64,000 bases of DNA from Phaeodactylum tricornutum CCAP 1055/1 (lineage: Eukaryota > Bacillariophyta > Bacillariophyceae > Surirellales > Neidiaceae). A program made the translations under genes and the position numbers. This document shows positions 41,107 through 53,152 of this stretch, piece by piece. Position 1 is the first letter of the stretch. Each line of letters opens with the position of its first letter. The notes below the pieces were generated by a model that saw only the letters and a program-made list of their open reading frames with translations, was not told the DNA's origin and made no database searches. Location: positions 114,655 to 178,654 of the forward strand of contig NW_002238035.1 in NCBI RefSeq assembly GCF_000150955.2. Reading direction: 5' to 3'.

Positions 41107-41298
41107 CAACACAAGGTTAAATTATAGGGGTTGTGACATACTACCTATGTCACATCACCAGATCCACTACCACTGGATTTGCTCACCGTAAAATAAAGGG
41201 TTTTCCATCTTTGTCTACACCTATATCCAAAGTCCTTGCTCACGGGCAGTCCCTCTACTGCTGTTGCTCCGCCCACCCAAAACCACACAACCAACATC

Positions 41299-42420
41299 AT
41301 GCACGGCCGCAAGCGCTCCGAGTACAAAAGCTTGCAGCGAGATCCCAAGGTCGCCGCGGGATTAGCCGCCAAAGCGGAGAAATGGCACGCACTGAATGCG
41401 AAACTGGCGTCGTCCCGGGCAACACCAACGGCAACCGAAACGACGTTCCAGTCCGACGATACCCACGTACAGAACACGTTGGCTTTGTCGGAAAAGCTCT
41501 TGATCGTCAATCCAGATCCTTTGTATTTATGGAACCATCGACGAGAGATACTGATTCAACAAAAAGGAAGGGCCTTCTCTATCGAACAGGAATTAACATT
41601 GACCGCGACAGCTTTACAAAACAATCCCAAAGCCTACGGAGCCTGGTTTCATCGCAAATGGAGTTTGACTAGGACAGTGACCGAAGTTGGGTCGGACGAG
41701 GCTCTCTTGCTATCCGCAGAACTGGCCTTGACCGAAAACGTTTTGCAACGAGACGAACGAAATTTCCACTGCTGGAACTACCGACGGTTTGTGGTCTCCC
41801 TACTACTACAGGGTGTGGACGGAACATGGCGGCTCGATTCGGCGCTTAAGAGCGGCACCGTACTCATGGGCGCACAAATAGCAACCGAGAAAACGAATAT
41901 GTCGCACGTCACTCCTTTGACCAAAGACGAGCAAAATGAAATTTTGGAGGCCGAATGGGACTTTACCAACAACAAAATTCGAGAAAATTTTTCAAACTTT
42001 TCCGCTTTTCATTATCGTTCTAAACTGTGGCACTGGAAGCTCTCCGGCACGGTTGATAAGCAAGCCTTGATGCGTGAGGAAATGGCACTAGTGGAAAACG
42101 GTATCTTTACGGAACCAGACGACCAAACCTGTTGGTGGTACCATCGCTTTCTGCTCCAGCAGTTGGATTCGGAACACGATTCGCCCTGGTCCACAGCTAT
42201 GATTGCCGATCATTTGGTATTACTGGAAGAATTAGGGGCCGAAGTCGAGTCAGCCTCCAAGTGGGTATGTCTGGGCACGTGGCACGTTTTACAAGTCATG
42301 GAGGACACCGGTGCAGAGATCGCACAGTATCGCCAAACCAAACTGAAAGAACTGATGGAACTGGACCCAGACCGTAGACAGCGATACCAATATCTATTGC
42401 GGCAACTCTCGGGCTGCTGA
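41299..42420 (+). CDS. RABGGTA: Rab geranylgeranyltransferase alpha subunit
   Basis: 373 residues, intronless. With the beta subunit and Rab escort protein it prenylates Rab GTPases. Several PPTA repeats are visible, each with the W-x-x-R core: PDPLYLWNHRREIL, PKAYGAWFHRKWSL, RNFHCWNYRRFVV, SNFSAFHYRSKLW and QTCWWYHRFLL. The start MHGRKRSEYKSL matches the family's characteristic MHGR(V/K)K opening, so it is chosen over the upstream in-frame ATG at 41236. No leucine-rich repeat domain is attached. The start lies only about 110 bases from the outer edge of the CoDi-A 5' LTR, so its native promoter has been largely replaced by, or separated by, 13 kb of retrotransposon. Confidence 0.88.
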   Translation: MHGRKRSEYKSLQRDPKVAAGLAAKAEKWHALNAKLASSRATPTATETTFQSDDTHVQNTLALSEKLLIVNPDPLYLWNHRREILIQQKGRAFSIEQELTLTATALQNNPKAYGAWFHRKWSLTRTVTEVGSDEALLLSAELALTENVLQRDERNFHCWNYRRFVVSLLLQGVDGTWRLDSALKSGTVLMGAQIATEKTNMSHVTPLTKDEQNEILEAEWDFTNNKIRENFSNFSAFHYRSKLWHWKLSGTVDKQALMREEMALVENGIFTEPDDQTCWWYHRFLLQQLDSEHDSPWSTAMIADHLVLLEELGAEVESASKWVCLGTWHVLQVMEDTGAEIAQYRQTKLKELMELDPDRRQRYQYLLRQLSGC

Positions 42421-42859
42421 AAACGGTGTGGTAGGTTGCAACCACGTTAATATACAAAGAAGATGCGAACGACAACAACCCAGTCTCTCCATATACGTTG
42501 TCTAGAAACCAACCTATTGTGGAACCGTTTATAGATGGACACTCTGCTACGCGTTTTAAGGTCGGAAGCCTTGACTGTGAGCATACAGTCGAGAATAGAA
42601 TGAATCTGCTTTCCAATAAAAAAATCGCGATGTCAACCATGAACTGGACAGCATAAATTGGTGATGGCGCAAAGGCGAAGTACTGTGTGACCAAAAGGAA
42701 GTATTTGAAGATCGGAAGTAACGGCCAGGCAAGGGTTGATAACTACGCTTAGATTGCGCTTTCCAAACAGGCCTGAAAAGAATGTGCTGTATCAACCAGA
42801 CAAGTGGGAATGTTCAAACATTTAGACCTTTTCAAAGCAATTGTGGTACACTCTTCCCA
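42421..42859. other. Convergent 3' flanks
   Basis: About 440 bases between two stop codons, with no gene recognised. Confidence 0.4.
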
Positions 42860-45800
42860 TCAAACTCGAATTTGTAGTGGGTTCTTGAATGTAGATGTCA
42901 CTGTTTGAGGGTTGTCCGAATCAGTAGGCCCTGCGCGACCCCATACTTCCACTGCCTTTGTAACTGCCGAAGCCTTCAACAGCATTTCGTCATATTCGCT
43001 TGCGCGTTCGCTGAGTGCAGTAATAGCACCACCAGCCCCAACGCGTACCTTCCAGGATACATTGTCAGAACTTGGAGTCAAAACTGCGCTGCGGATAATG
43101 ATGTTCATATCCATGTCCCCGTTCAAACTAATGTAACCCAAACAGCCGGAGTAGGGCCCACGACCCACACCTTCTTCGATCTCATCGAGCAATTCCATTG
43201 TGCGAAGCTTTGGAGCACCGGTCATACTCCCCCCAGGAAAGCTGCTCTTCAATACATCAATACAAGAACGAGTGCTGGAATCAATGACGCCTCGAATGGT
43301 GGAGACCATTTGATGTACAGAAGCATACGATTCAATTTCCATGAGCTTTGCTACGTGCACTGAGCCGGTTTCGCAAACTCGGCTCAAGTCATTTCGGAGC
43401 AAGTCTACAATCATGAGATTCTCGGCCCGATCCTTGAGTGAGCTTCGCAATGCTTCGACTCGCATGAGATCGTCCCGCTTTTCTTGCTCGGTCCACTGTC
43501 CATACTGGGCTGGAATAACCCGGGCACAGGTGCCCTTAATAGGTTTTGCTTCAACGAGACGCTTATTGTTTTTGTTAACAACAGGAACAATACCATCTGG
43601 TTTCACAGAAACAAAGCGTTCCGGAGAAGAACAGCAGATAGCAAATGCAGATGGCGTGTTGGTATTACCTTGATTACCGATATTCCAGTGGAAATACGCC
43701 GAGTAAGGAGCAGGGTTGTGGCGTCGTAAAATTTGATACAGTTCGAAAGGGTTTTGTTTTGGTACATCAGCTTCTAATTGATTTGTCAAACACAGCTCGT
43801 AGGAGTCGCCCTGTCGAATGTATTCAATACAAGAGTCAAAATTGCGATCATATTTTCCGCGACTTCGATTCGGCTTACACATCACGGGCCGAGTATACTT
43901 CAAATTACCAAGTTGCTGGTACAGTCGGCTATCGGATGATAATGGCTTTTTGAAGCTTCTCCTCAGAAGCTGAGATGTTCTTTTCATCCAGACTAAGACG
44001 GCGCTTTCGTCATCAGACGTCTCTGCTACACCAACCAAGTACCACTCTCGATTGCGGTGGTTATAGACGTAGCTACGGTCGGCCCACAAAAATGCAGCCG
44101 TTGGAACGTGGGGATCGGTACTGCTGGACAACCGGCTTTTTTCTTTGCGGGTTGGAGCAGTACCTCCACCTTCGTAGGCCTCTAGATAGCTAGTTGTATC
44201 GTGGCGCGTCTCGTAGCCCAAATAACCTACGTGTCCGCCGCGAAAGCCGAAGCCGACTTGCTGGCTCAATTCTGTTTCTGGCACAAATAGCTTAGTGATG
44301 CAGCCTCTTTCATCGGCACACTTCTTTTCAAACGACAAGATAGTGGCTCCTTCGGTAAGGCGCCTTGGATTGTGGTACTGTTCCAAGTACGTCAAGACAT
44401 CGGTGTCGGGAAGGTGGAGCTTCAAAGCCTCCTCTTCGAACACGTATATTCCCCGTCGATCGTTCTTTTCCTTTCCGTAATATTCCACCCGTGTTTTGGC
44501 TGCACCAAGAATACTGTACATGGTTTGCTGCGAAGATGATTTGTTTGTTTCGGCATTGGCGGAATCTAGCCAAAAATTGTAGGGCTCGTTGACGAGATAG
44601 GTCTGCATCAAAATTTCCGGTTCCATTTCTGTATATTCAATGCGGTGCAGAAACACTCGCGGTGGTGACCTGGTGGTGGTATGTATTGAGCCTGTGCGGG
44701 TGGAAATGGTGGCCTGAATCAGCTCCTTCAGAACCGGTAACGGTGAGACTGTATTCTCTTGAGAATCCAATATGCCGCTGGTATTCCATGTCATCTGTCT
44801 TGTTGCTTGTGTTGTGGTTGTATTGCTGTCTTGCCGAGCCACACAGAGGTTACAAAAATTGCGCAGCAATTCGGGCCCCCATGTGCTGGATCCAATCGAT
44901 TCGGGATGAAATTGAACTCCAAAATGAGGCAGCAAATGATGCCGTAATCCCATAACAACGTTGTCGTTTTCGGCTAGAGCAGTCGGTATCAGTAGTGGGC
45001 TTTCCTTGTTGTAGTCCAAAAGGACTTGAAGGGAATGGTATCGTGTTACATTGATAAAATGAGGGATATTCTTCCACAAGGGATCTTCGTCGTTTTCTTC
45101 ACCATTTACCCTCCGTATGGCTTGCACCTGTCCGTGAATTGGGTTTGGTGCCAACGTGACGTTAGCCCCATACACATGCCCCAAAATTTGGTGTCCCAAA
45201 CAGACCCCCAATATAGGTAAATTACTGGGAGCCTTTCGAACTATATCTAATGACAAAGGGGCCTGATCTGGCCGACCTGGACCGGGTGACAGCACAATGC
45301 CGTCCAGTAGATCGACCAACGATGTCAGCTCACCCTGTTGGTAGTTTTGGAAAGGAGTGTCCTCACTTGTAGTCGAGAGCAATAGCTGTAAGTGCTTCTC
45401 CAATCCTTCCCAAGAGGTCGCAACATCCGCCGCCACCACAATAGGCGGATGGACACAAATTTGGGCCAACAAATCCACCAAATTGTAGGTAAACGAGTCG
45501 TAATGATCTATCAAGAGTAATCGCAAGTCGAGCTTGTCTTCTTTCGTTTTGTGTTGAGAAGATGTGTCCAATTTGGGTTTTCCTTCGGACTTGCGGTGAT
45601 ATTGATGGTCATCCTCGGCCACAGAAGTGAATATGCTAGACATTAAGGCAACGGAGGAACAAGGAAACCTTCGATAAGCTCTGTCAAGGCATTGTCCTTG
45701 CCCTGGTTGCTGCGATGCAGGTACATAAGACCTTTGATGCACGAAGGGATGAAAAGGAAGCCTTTTTCGAGTCTTCCGGGAGGTTCGGCTCCTGATCACA

Positions 45801-45871
45801 GTATATGCCGAACACTTGTTCGATTTTTCTGCAATCACCAGAAGGAGGAGTAGTAGATGGACTCTCAGCAT
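42860..45871 (-). CDS. ADCS: Fused aminodeoxychorismate synthase (PabA-PabB), plastid
   Basis: 1003 residues from MLRVHLLLLLLVIAEKSNK. The frame is open up to 46234, but this Met begins a signal peptide followed by a basic, Ser/Arg-rich transit region, fitting plastid import. It converts chorismate and glutamine to 4-amino-4-deoxychorismate for folate synthesis. The N-terminal glutamine amidotransferase has LLLIDHYDSFTYNL, PGPGRP, the nucleophile Cys in GVCLGHQ and the His-Glu in FHPES. The C-terminal chorismate-binding domain has YIRQGDSYELCLTNQ, CSSPERFVS, PIKGT, DLLRNDL and SFPGGSMTGAPK. PIKGT, with the Lys that defines PabB rather than anthranilate synthase (PIAGT), settles the assignment. 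The fusion is typical of plants, fungi and protists. Confidence 0.88.
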   Translation of the reverse strand: MLRVHLLLLLLVIAEKSNKCSAYTVIRSRTSRKTRKRLPFHPFVHQRSYVPASQQPGQGQCLDRAYRRFPCSSVALMSSIFTSVAEDDHQYHRKSEGKPKLDTSSQHKTKEDKLDLRLLLIDHYDSFTYNLVDLLAQICVHPPIVVAADVATSWEGLEKHLQLLLSTTSEDTPFQNYQQGELTSLVDLLDGIVLSPGPGRPDQAPLSLDIVRKAPSNLPILGVCLGHQILGHVYGANVTLAPNPIHGQVQAIRRVNGEENDEDPLWKNIPHFINVTRYHSLQVLLDYNKESPLLIPTALAENDNVVMGLRHHLLPHFGVQFHPESIGSSTWGPELLRNFCNLCVARQDSNTTTTQATRQMTWNTSGILDSQENTVSPLPVLKELIQATISTRTGSIHTTTRSPPRVFLHRIEYTEMEPEILMQTYLVNEPYNFWLDSANAETNKSSSQQTMYSILGAAKTRVEYYGKEKNDRRGIYVFEEEALKLHLPDTDVLTYLEQYHNPRRLTEGATILSFEKKCADERGCITKLFVPETELSQQVGFGFRGGHVGYLGYETRHDTTSYLEAYEGGGTAPTRKEKSRLSSSTDPHVPTAAFLWADRSYVYNHRNREWYLVGVAETSDDESAVLVWMKRTSQLLRRSFKKPLSSDSRLYQQLGNLKYTRPVMCKPNRSRGKYDRNFDSCIEYIRQGDSYELCLTNQLEADVPKQNPFELYQILRRHNPAPYSAYFHWNIGNQGNTNTPSAFAICCSSPERFVSVKPDGIVPVVNKNNKRLVEAKPIKGTCARVIPAQYGQWTEQEKRDDLMRVEALRSSLKDRAENLMIVDLLRNDLSRVCETGSVHVAKLMEIESYASVHQMVSTIRGVIDSSTRSCIDVLKSSFPGGSMTGAPKLRTMELLDEIEEGVGRGPYSGCLGYISLNGDMDMNIIIRSAVLTPSSDNVSWKVRVGAGGAITALSERASEYDEMLLKASAVTKAVEVWGRAGPTDSDNPQTVTSTFKNPLQIRV

Positions 45872-46453
45872 ATTGAGCTTCCCTGACAGCCTACCAAATA
45901 AACCGTTGTGGAGTGCTAACACGGACGGACGTGTCATTTGGAATGGGCCATGCAGTTTTTTTGTTGTATTGGCACTACTACCCGCAACGGCCAACGTCCA
46001 GCTGTCAGAGCAGAACAAAATTTGCACCGCCAAGCCGACCTTAACTGAAGCCACCGCTTTTCCCCCCTGGAGCTTGCCAATCAAAGAGAAATTTTGTCGA
46101 TCGTTCTCTCTAAAGGAGAGGATGAGAAGGAAGAAGAGCTCTCGCTTGGCCCTTTGGTAGAAATGCGACGGTACCGGAAAAATATCACGACGCAAGGCAC
46201 GTGCTTCCGTTGTTCGCTCGTCATGATGGCTCATTTTTCTGCGGTCCTTCCTCTGGGTTCCTCATTCTTTGCTGCGGTGGCGAGACGAGTGCGTTTTAAA
46301 TTTAAATGTTTTTGAAATGAGTCAAGTGCGTCCTCCTTTGTATATTGGGGGGGGGGGGGGGGGAGTCCCTGTAGCTCTAGAGAGTAGGTAGTATTGTTAC
46401 ATTAGAAGGCGCTACCAATTTTATAGAAGTCGTAGAAGAGTTCCATATGGGAT
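45872..46453. other. ADCS upstream region and poly-G
   Basis: ADCS promoter or 5' UTR, then the boundary with the subtelomeric elements. A run of 17 G lies at 46347-46363. No gene is recognised. Confidence 0.4.
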
Positions 46454-46796
46454 TAGAAAACTGCAACGATAACGGGCTAAAACGTGTCTGTGGGACCAAA
46501 GGATTGTAGATACGATAAAAAGACGTAAAACAAAGACTTATAAGCATAAACCCAAGATAAAGGGATAATAAACCCGATATGCTTGTCGTAGGGTTTTTCT
46601 AGTCCCCTCACATTGAGACCATGAACATAACCTTGGCGAAATGTGTCCCCTCAAAACCACAATGGGAAAAATAGGGAACCAAATAAAATAAAACTTCGAC
46701 ACTGCATGCAATGACAAATATAATGCAAATGCAAATTGTCCCAACATTGAACCTGTTGAGAACGGGAAAGTCGGCAAACCCTTCTTGTAACTTGAA

Positions 46797-49700
46797 TCAC
46801 CATAAAATACTTCGTATGATAGCTTGTCTCACTGGACCTGTTTGAACCTTTGTAAGTATATCCGCTAGATTTGATTCTGATGGTTCATATGCAATCTTGA
46901 TTACTTTCATGGCAACATTCTCTCGTACGAAATGATACGCTATTGCGTTACTTTTCTTCTTCAACACTGATTCTGGTGCCGTAGTATTGTATACAACCGA
47001 CATATTGTCACAAAGAACTTTAGCCGGACCATCAATAGGAATACCCATCATACGTAACTTGTATCGTCGACCTTGTATCATCTCAGTAGCAATCTTTCAT
47101 GCAACAAACTCACTACCAAAAGTAGACGTTTCAACTGAATTCTGACGCTTCAAAAACCACATAATCGGAGAACGATTGATATTAATCAAAACACCTGTTC
47201 GAGAACGACGAGTAACACGGTCTCCCGCATGGTCAGCGTCAACAAAAGCTATAATCTCTACCACCTTACCACGTGGTTCTGGAGCATTCGGTGGAATAGG
47301 CTCTTTAACATCACCGTAAAAATCTGTCCAATCCGCATCATCGTTAAAGCTGTTGTCAATCACCGGATAAGAATCATCAAATAATAGATTTCCTATCTTG
47401 GTCTAATAGCGAGTTTTGATTGACGACGTATTTAAAGAGCGGCCCTTGATCACTGACAAAATTCCAGCTTTTACACCGTTGTCAGCTTCAATTTCTAATT
47501 ACTTGTGATGTGACTTCAAATATCCGAAAATATGAAAAACTGCAGCTAGATGTCCTTCACGCGGCATTGCGAGAAAAGATGAGAGCATCGACACCTCACA
47601 CATTATATCAATGCGACCAATTTCAACTGCCCATCTCAAAACTCCTATCTGTGACTGGAAATAGTTAGCACGTTCCGCATCCAACACAGGGGAAACATCG
47701 AGCTCCGGTTGATAATTTGACAACATAGGTGACGTAATCTTTGTAGATAAACGTTTTCCAACTTCATCCAAATCCTTTTCAACATTTGCAACTGCCTGTT
47801 TCACGTAATTTGTGGAACTCATCGACCATCGCTGTTTCGATGGATTATCGGGTAGCGTAAAACGTCCCAGATTTGCTCCCAAATACACCTCGGGCGTCTT
47901 AATTGATTCAGGCTTGAGTTTAAAATGCATACCAATCGAATCCAGGATCTTCTTCGGATCTGTACTGATACATAGGAAATCATTGGTATAAATAAGCACA
48001 TACTCATAGTAATTCGTACCATCGTGTTTCTGAGCTGGTCTAAGCCAAACATCTGGATCTGCAAGACAAGAGATAAAATGCAATTCCTCCATTGTCGCAG
48101 CTAAGTGAGCACGCCATGCTGCCCCACTCAACTTCAAACCATATAACGCACGAACAATAAGTGCATAACGACCTTCCACTGACTTTCCGAACTCTGGACC
48201 ACATGTTGTATATACCTTTTCGCGAACTGGAGCATTCAAATAAGCATTCTGCGCATCGGCACCAAGTATATCCAATGAATTCAAAGATGCAATGAGTAAA
48301 GCAATTCGAACACTATTGCGCGAAACAACACTGGCATATGTAATCAAACTCGGCGGATCTGTAACATGTCCCCCGGCGACGAATCTGGCTTTGCGAGTAA
48401 AATCCATTTTGATATCAAATATCATGTGACATGGTATCCATGTATGAGCAACTGGTTTAGGAGCATCCTGATCGAGAATTTTAAATGCTGGCATAACATT
48501 TGTCATTTCCTTCTTGATTGCATCCAACCACAACAAAGTGTTAGTATCTCGGTCAATCTCGAGAGCTTGCTTGACCGATTTTGGCATACAAATACCAAAC
48601 TTGTGAGTCCTTTTAAGGTATCTCGTCTTTACCGCTGAAATAATACAATCACGTTTCTGCAATACATCTGGTACCCACCAAGCAAAAGCTGGCTCATGAA
48701 GTAGTTTGTTAGCAACGGCATATTCGGCGACTTCAATTGGATTCGATTCCTTCAGATCTTTTAGAGGAAACCACGTTGTAGATCCGTCCTTCCATTGCAA
48801 TAACAACACCCAGCCTTTAGTGGTTCGTCTTATGCGTTTCACAACATGCTTGTCCATATAGTACATATCATCAGGTGCGACTGCCGATCCATCCATCTTG
48901 TGATCAATGATCTCATATACTATTCGAAACCGGCGTCCTTCATCATCCACCTGCAAATATAAGTGTTCCGCAATAACGTTAGCAGCAAATTCCTGCACAT
49001 TACCGTCTGGGAACTGGACTTCCATAACTCTCGTATCCAAAACAGGATTGGGATGTGATTTCCCTACCAAGTTACCATCGCAATCCTTTTTACGCGCAAT
49101 GACTGTTCCAGTGGTAGCAATGTCCTTGTACGGTAACACAACTTGAGCATCAAGGTATTCATCAAAGGCTTCGTGATCTAATTTGTCTGCTTGTGGCATT
49201 GACGGCTCATCCCCTGTCAAATCATCTGAATAAGTGCAAAATACATTAACCTCTTCAGGAAACACAGGGGCAATGGCATCATCACAGTTATTATAGCTCA
49301 AAGTTGCATCAAATGAGGACTTGTCTAATTGCACCTCCCTGGAATTAAGATCAGCTGTAGAAAGTGGCAAGTAAGAAGTTCGAGATACCACTTGACCACT
49401 TCAAACGAGTATACGCGCACACATAACATCACCAATGTCATGGGCAGGACCAAGCCAGCGACCTAGATTCCGTTTGTCTACCGGAAAGTCGACTGGGTCC
49501 AAATACCATATCCAATCATACCAAGTGAATTCACATAAGTGACTGATATCCGTCGTATCACCTGACACTGCCGTGTTCGGTACATCATCGTTCAATGCAT
49601 AAATGTTATGTGCAATTGATGATCAAATCATACTTTGCAACTCCAGGCAAAAATCCCATAAATATAACGGTGCAGATGACTTTTTCAAAGCCATGTTAGT

Positions 49701-50922
49701 CATGCGTTTCAACGCTCTGATTGCAGTCTCAGCTCGATTTAACCACGGTGAGTAAGGTTCAATTTGTCTAGCATGAGATCCTGCCGCACGAACCTTCCGT
49801 CTGAATTCACCCTGCACCAATTCTTTCGCGCCATCCGAAATAATCTCGGCTGGAACACCTTCTCGGTGAAACAACAAATCCAATGTCTCATGGGCATTAC
49901 CTTTTGCCTTCATAGCATAAGCACGTGTCCAATCAAGATTGTTAACGTAAATCTGGGCACAGGTGTTTCCGCTCAACAACATTACACAAGAAAACATTGT
50001 ATCCGTATACACACTTGTACGGAGATGTCGGTATCTGAGCTGACTGGTAGTTGGCTTGACTCTTTGTGTTAGAGTCCGACTGGCAATATCCTTGACTCCT
50101 CTTTGAGTCGTAGCCGATAAAGTTCGTTTCGCTGCAGATAAACCAATATTCCAACGTCTGGCTAACTCTTCCGGAGTAACTCTGTACCTGTAATTCGACG
50201 ACTGAGCAACACTCACAAGACATGTCTTCTCAAGTGCTTCGACAAAATGCTGTTCATCAAGTGACACCGAAATACTAGACAACACAACTGATACTGTACT
50301 TTCGTGTGACGAAATCATTTGAATGTTTGCATGACCGGATTGTCTCGTTACCAAAATACCTTTGCTATTGGTATACTTCTCCTCCTGACGAGTAAAATCC
50401 GTCGAATAAGGATCCCAAATGGGATTGTCATATGTGAGAGTCAACTTGTGAAAATTTTGAAACTCCTCCGGAGACGGCTTTCGCACTGGCAAATACGAAA
50501 TCACACCATCTAATTGCAGATGCAATTTAAGATTTTCGTTCGGAAAATAAATCGAATGTGACAAATCCGTGGGGTTTTCAAGTAAAAATCTTGGACAATC
50601 ATAGACCTGCACATCATTTAACCAGAGCTGATTCGGATTTAACAAATTATGTTCCATGGTAGGAAAGTGCAAGGCCTGATGAATAATTAAAATAAAAGTC
50701 TCATATGTGTAAGGATGATCATATGCAAGAGCAGCAGAGACAATTGGTACAGACCGGGCTTGTCCCAATGTAGATAAAAATGCAGAAACATCAACTGTTC
50801 GAGAGGTTTCGTGAAATATATAAGCGTTCTTTCCAACACAACAAGTATCCGCGGGAGAATCTAACTCCGCGTGTGATATAAACGCACTCTCAAGTGACTG
50901 TATTTGATACCACTGACATATT
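46797..50922 (-). pseudogene. pol: CoDi-C pol, broken
   Basis: Homologous to CoDi-B pol along its length. Stops interrupt it near 49622 and 49400, and an unrelated insert of about 100 bases (around 47365-47500) splits RNase H from RT. The protease signature is DSPADTC and RT reads LIYTNDFL, losing a catalytic Asp. RNase H ends NLADILTKVQTG. A frame change relative to gag exists at the gag/pol junction, which lacks the TGA-CAATTA sequence. Confidence 0.8.
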
Positions 50923-52283
50923 CGAATTTCTCTGCGACATATTTCGACCTGCCGACAACTTTGAAGTAAGCGAGCTTGTATCATCACGACTTGTCTTTGA
51001 TTTCTTGTCATCCTCCTTTTCTTGAGAATCAACAGTAGAAGCATTGCGTTTACCACCAGCTTCCTGACGTAATGTATGCAAGTGACGCTTCTGTTCAGCA
51101 TTCATACTCTTGTATTCATCAAAGGTATAATACTTATCCACCATGCCCTTGGTAGAACCTTTGTTGAAAACACCTCTATCACCACGTCCACCGCGACCTT
51201 TATTACCACGACCTGATCCTCTACCTCATCCTCAACCGCAACCAGATCAACCTGACGAAATATTCCGAAGCTGAGCTTGATTCTGCTCTTCAATAAACTC
51301 ACTGAGGAAATTCACTGTGGCTTCAAAATCATTTTTCAAAGATGGGTTAGCACAAACAGTGGCAATTGCAGAATTGAGAAAGAATGCCTGAATCCGTTTC
51401 AAAAATTTCCGAACTTTTGCAGCCTCTGTCAATGGCTCTCCAAACTCTTCCAGATCTGTATGAGCTTGCTGATGAATCTCAGCAAAACTTTCGAAAGTAA
51501 AGTTACGACACTCTCCATTGTAGAACTTTGACTCAAGATCACCTTCAGCACGCGTCATAATCTTCGACTGATTAGTCGGTCCTAAGCTCGAGCATAAGCC
51601 GACACCCAGCTCCAAGTAGGACCACCATGAGTACAAACGCGAGTAATAGACCACACTTGAGCATTATCTGCTGCATAGGACTCTTCTTCATGTGGACATT
51701 GCGCTATCATTTCTTCAAACGCATCTTGATAGTCGTTATCCGGACCTTCAGGAACTTCTTTGTCTTCACAAATGACATAAGCCAATGGAACTCCTGTTGT
51801 TCCTCGAATTTGAAGCAAATATTCCGCAATATTTTCAAAGGCATCACGGATCTTCTTCAGGTCTTCAATTTGCCCAGGAGCAACAAGGTCTTTTGCTAAC
51901 TCTTTGTCTTCCTTCTCACGCTTCTTGATCTCGATCATCAAGAAAATACGCGCCGCATTGAACTGAGCCGGATAAGGCCGAGAAGTGCGCTTGAGGTGAC
52001 GAACATAGTATGCCAACAACACAAGACGCTCCTCCGCAGTAGGTGAAATTGCAACACCATTGCGAGGAATGATTGCCGGGGCTCCAGGTTGTTCTGCGTT
52101 AGGATTCGGAAGCGTACCCCCGGGACGACGGATGTTCTTACACATGTCCTTGATGAAATCATCCGTTGCGATCTCGAAAACATCCATAGACGTAATCGAA
52201 TCCGTGATGGCATCGCGTTGTTCAACATCAACAATGCCGATTGCTTGTAAAGCATTTCGAACTTGAGCTAAAGCAGCCGCCAT
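50923..52283 (-). pseudogene. gag: CoDi-C gag, broken
   Basis: Starts MAAALAQVRNALQ like CoDi-B. A deletion around 51590 removes the segment equivalent to NGRAAWFALRSHY and shifts the frame. Stops in the Arg/Gly-rich part arise from CGA to TGA changes. It ends MSQRNS and then continues NMSVV without the conserved stop. Confidence 0.75.
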
Positions 52284-52988
52284 GGTCAACTGTTGTCTTC
52301 TTCACCTGTCTTAAATTTCATAAAAACTTCGTAAGCTGGTTCAACAGCATTCAGTGTTCTTTCTGCACCACGTGAACACGAGAATTATTGATCACTGATA
52401 ACATCACATGTGAACACCACATAAATACCAAATAAGTGATATCAATATTGAATACCGTTTGAGAACCATTTCAATAAAACGCGACAAACACCATTTTCAT
52501 GTTGCAACTCATAATACGGGATATTTGGCTGATATCTATCAGAGTGGAGGATCCACGATTACCGTTTGGTACAAGTCCGATAATTGTTGCTGTATAAGTA
52601 AACGTTCCATGCAAAAAAACTACTTATCATCCACACATGGATAAAGCTTGGATCCGAGCTTTTAGCAAACAATAAATTCTTGTGCAATACACCTTCTTCG
52701 GTAGATGAAGAGATCCATGGAAGCGTCCCACCATGGAGATTTTGCCTCGTTTCAGACCGTTAGACGGATACGAAACCCAGTTACCAATCAACATGTCTAC
52801 CACATGGACCATTACAAGAAACTGGCAGTATATTCCAGGCCTCTGCAGGCTTTGGCGACTCAACAACAACATGAAGAGCCAGGTATTTAGCTTTACCTCC
52901 CCAGGCACTGTCGGACTTGGCGATCACTCAAACACTCAAAACACAACAAATCACCCTACCTTTGATCCCGTTACCTCAGCGTAGAACG
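52284..52988 (-). other. CoDi-C 5' leader
   Basis: Untranslated leader homologous to those of CoDi-B and CoDi-D. No protein is encoded. Confidence 0.55.
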
Positions 52989-53152
52989 ATGGGTCTGATA
53001 AACTAGAAAACTGCAATGATAACGGGCTAAAACGTGTCTGTGGGACCAAAGGATTGTAGATACGATAAAAAGACGTAAAACAAAGACTTGTAAGCATAAA
53101 CCCAAGATAAAGGGATAATGAACCCCGATATGCTTGTCGTAGGGTTTTTCTA

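Larger units (their letters stand above)
27942..41185 (-). mobile_element. CoDi-A Ty1/copia retrotransposon, interrupted by CoDi-B
   Basis: A minus-strand Copia element of about 6.5 kb without the insert. Its 3' LTR is 27942-28092. Its 5' LTR is split by CoDi-B into 34311-34386 and 41111-41185 (76 + 75 = 151 bases). The rejoined 5' LTR equals the 3' LTR base for base by eye, so insertion was recent. The LTR runs TGAGCAAA to TTAACAGA. The target duplication is CCGT (27938-27941 and 41186-41189). Gag and pol order is Copia-like: protease, integrase, reverse transcriptase, RNase H. Integrase is deleted in part, so the copy is not autonomous. Confidence 0.9.
46454..53152 (-). mobile_element. CoDi-C Ty1/copia retrotransposon, degenerate
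   Basis: A minus-strand element of 6.7 kb. Its 3' LTR is 46454-46601 and its 5' LTR is 53004-53152, with ends TAGAAAA...GTTTTCTA. They differ at about four positions including one indel, so it is older than CoDi-A and CoDi-B. The primer-binding site GTTTATCAGACCC is next to the 5' LTR. Gag and pol are broken by frameshifts and stops, and RT has YTND in place of YTDD. No target duplication can be seen because the 5' side continues into a second partial copy (53153-53332). Confidence 0.88.

Noticed and set aside
46235-46315. Extended N-terminus and upstream reading frames at ADCS
   Set aside because: The segment before the Met at 45871 lacks a targeting signal at its own N-terminus, while that Met starts a good signal peptide.
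47365-47500. Insert in CoDi-C RNase H as a small mobile element
   Set aside because: About 100 bases with no terminal repeats or target duplication that I can see. It may be a replaced segment or rearrangement.
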